Assembly (NCBI GenBank): GCA_907165135.1
Contig: OU015568.1
Location: 442,501 to 506,500 of the forward strand
Length of the DNA stretch: 64,000 nt
Source: Oikopleura dioica
Lineage: Eukaryota; Chordata; Appendicularia; Copelata; Oikopleuridae
Direction of reading: 5' to 3'
Part shown: in pieces, positions 63,973-64,000 of the stretch
How the letters are laid out: the number at the start of each line of letters is the position of its first letter
Numbering within the stretch: the first letter of the stretch is position 1
Notes under the pieces: model-generated
Told to the model about the DNA's origin: nothing
What the model saw: the letters and a program-made list of their open reading frames with translations, nothing else
The model's database searches: none
Translations under genes and position numbers: made by a program

Positions 63973-64000
63973 TTCAATCTAAGAAATTGCCTTTTATTTT

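Overview
The window is eukaryotic nuclear DNA, almost certainly from an appendicularian tunicate such as Oikopleura dioica. The evidence is very compact genes, introns mostly of 40-55 nt, AT-rich spacers, genes packed on both strands, animal-specific families (PCSK2, CRIM1, Rap-GAP, ABCC, carbohydrate sulfotransferase, S100-type EF hand), and an unusual number of introns that only fit GA-AG or GC-AG boundaries. All exon models come from reading frames, splice signals and family knowledge; nothing was aligned by computer, and junctions may be off by a base or two.

1-6 kb: a small basic-tailed protein (-), a large secreted Cys-rich protein (+), a four-helix membrane protein (+), a secreted protein (+) with a paralogue at 42 kb, and a Maf-type nucleotide pyrophosphatase (-).

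6.6-22 kb: a full MRP-type ABC transporter (+) converges on a Rap-GAP gene (-), with a small membrane protein gene between them. A direct duplication of 2,939 identical bases (10069-13007 and 13013-15951) copies the transporter 3' half, the small gene and the Rap-GAP last-exon coding part. A sulfotransferase gene (+) is nested in a 3.3 kb Rap-GAP intron.

22-30 kb (mostly -): a CRIM1 homologue with a transposon-like element in its last intron, a small secreted Cys-rich protein, an interstitial telomere-like tract, an 84-residue secreted Cys-rich peptide and a secreted kelch-like protein.

30-38 kb: a sperm-tail PG-rich repeat protein (+), prohormone convertase 2 (+) and an S100-type protein (-).

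38-48 kb: repeat-rich DNA including a large foldback element; a Ly6-type GPI-anchored protein; a secreted paralogue; a short prohormone-like gene whose C-terminus resembles a natriuretic peptide; two lineage-specific genes; and more transposon-like elements.

48-64 kb: a pyrimidine-rich + strand with + strand ORFs whose start codons lie just after TTTTAG or similar acceptors (candidate spliced-leader sites), an intronless 579-residue unknown protein, a chromodomain protein, and - strand genes for a 121-residue unknown protein, two RING-H2 proteins and the DNA primase large subunit (PRIM2). A hAT-like element lies just past PRIM2.

Most notable: the natriuretic-peptide-like precursor, the recent tandem duplication, the recurrent GA-AG introns, the loss of the predicted catalytic asparagine in the Rap-GAP, and several undescribed foldback or terminal-inverted-repeat elements.
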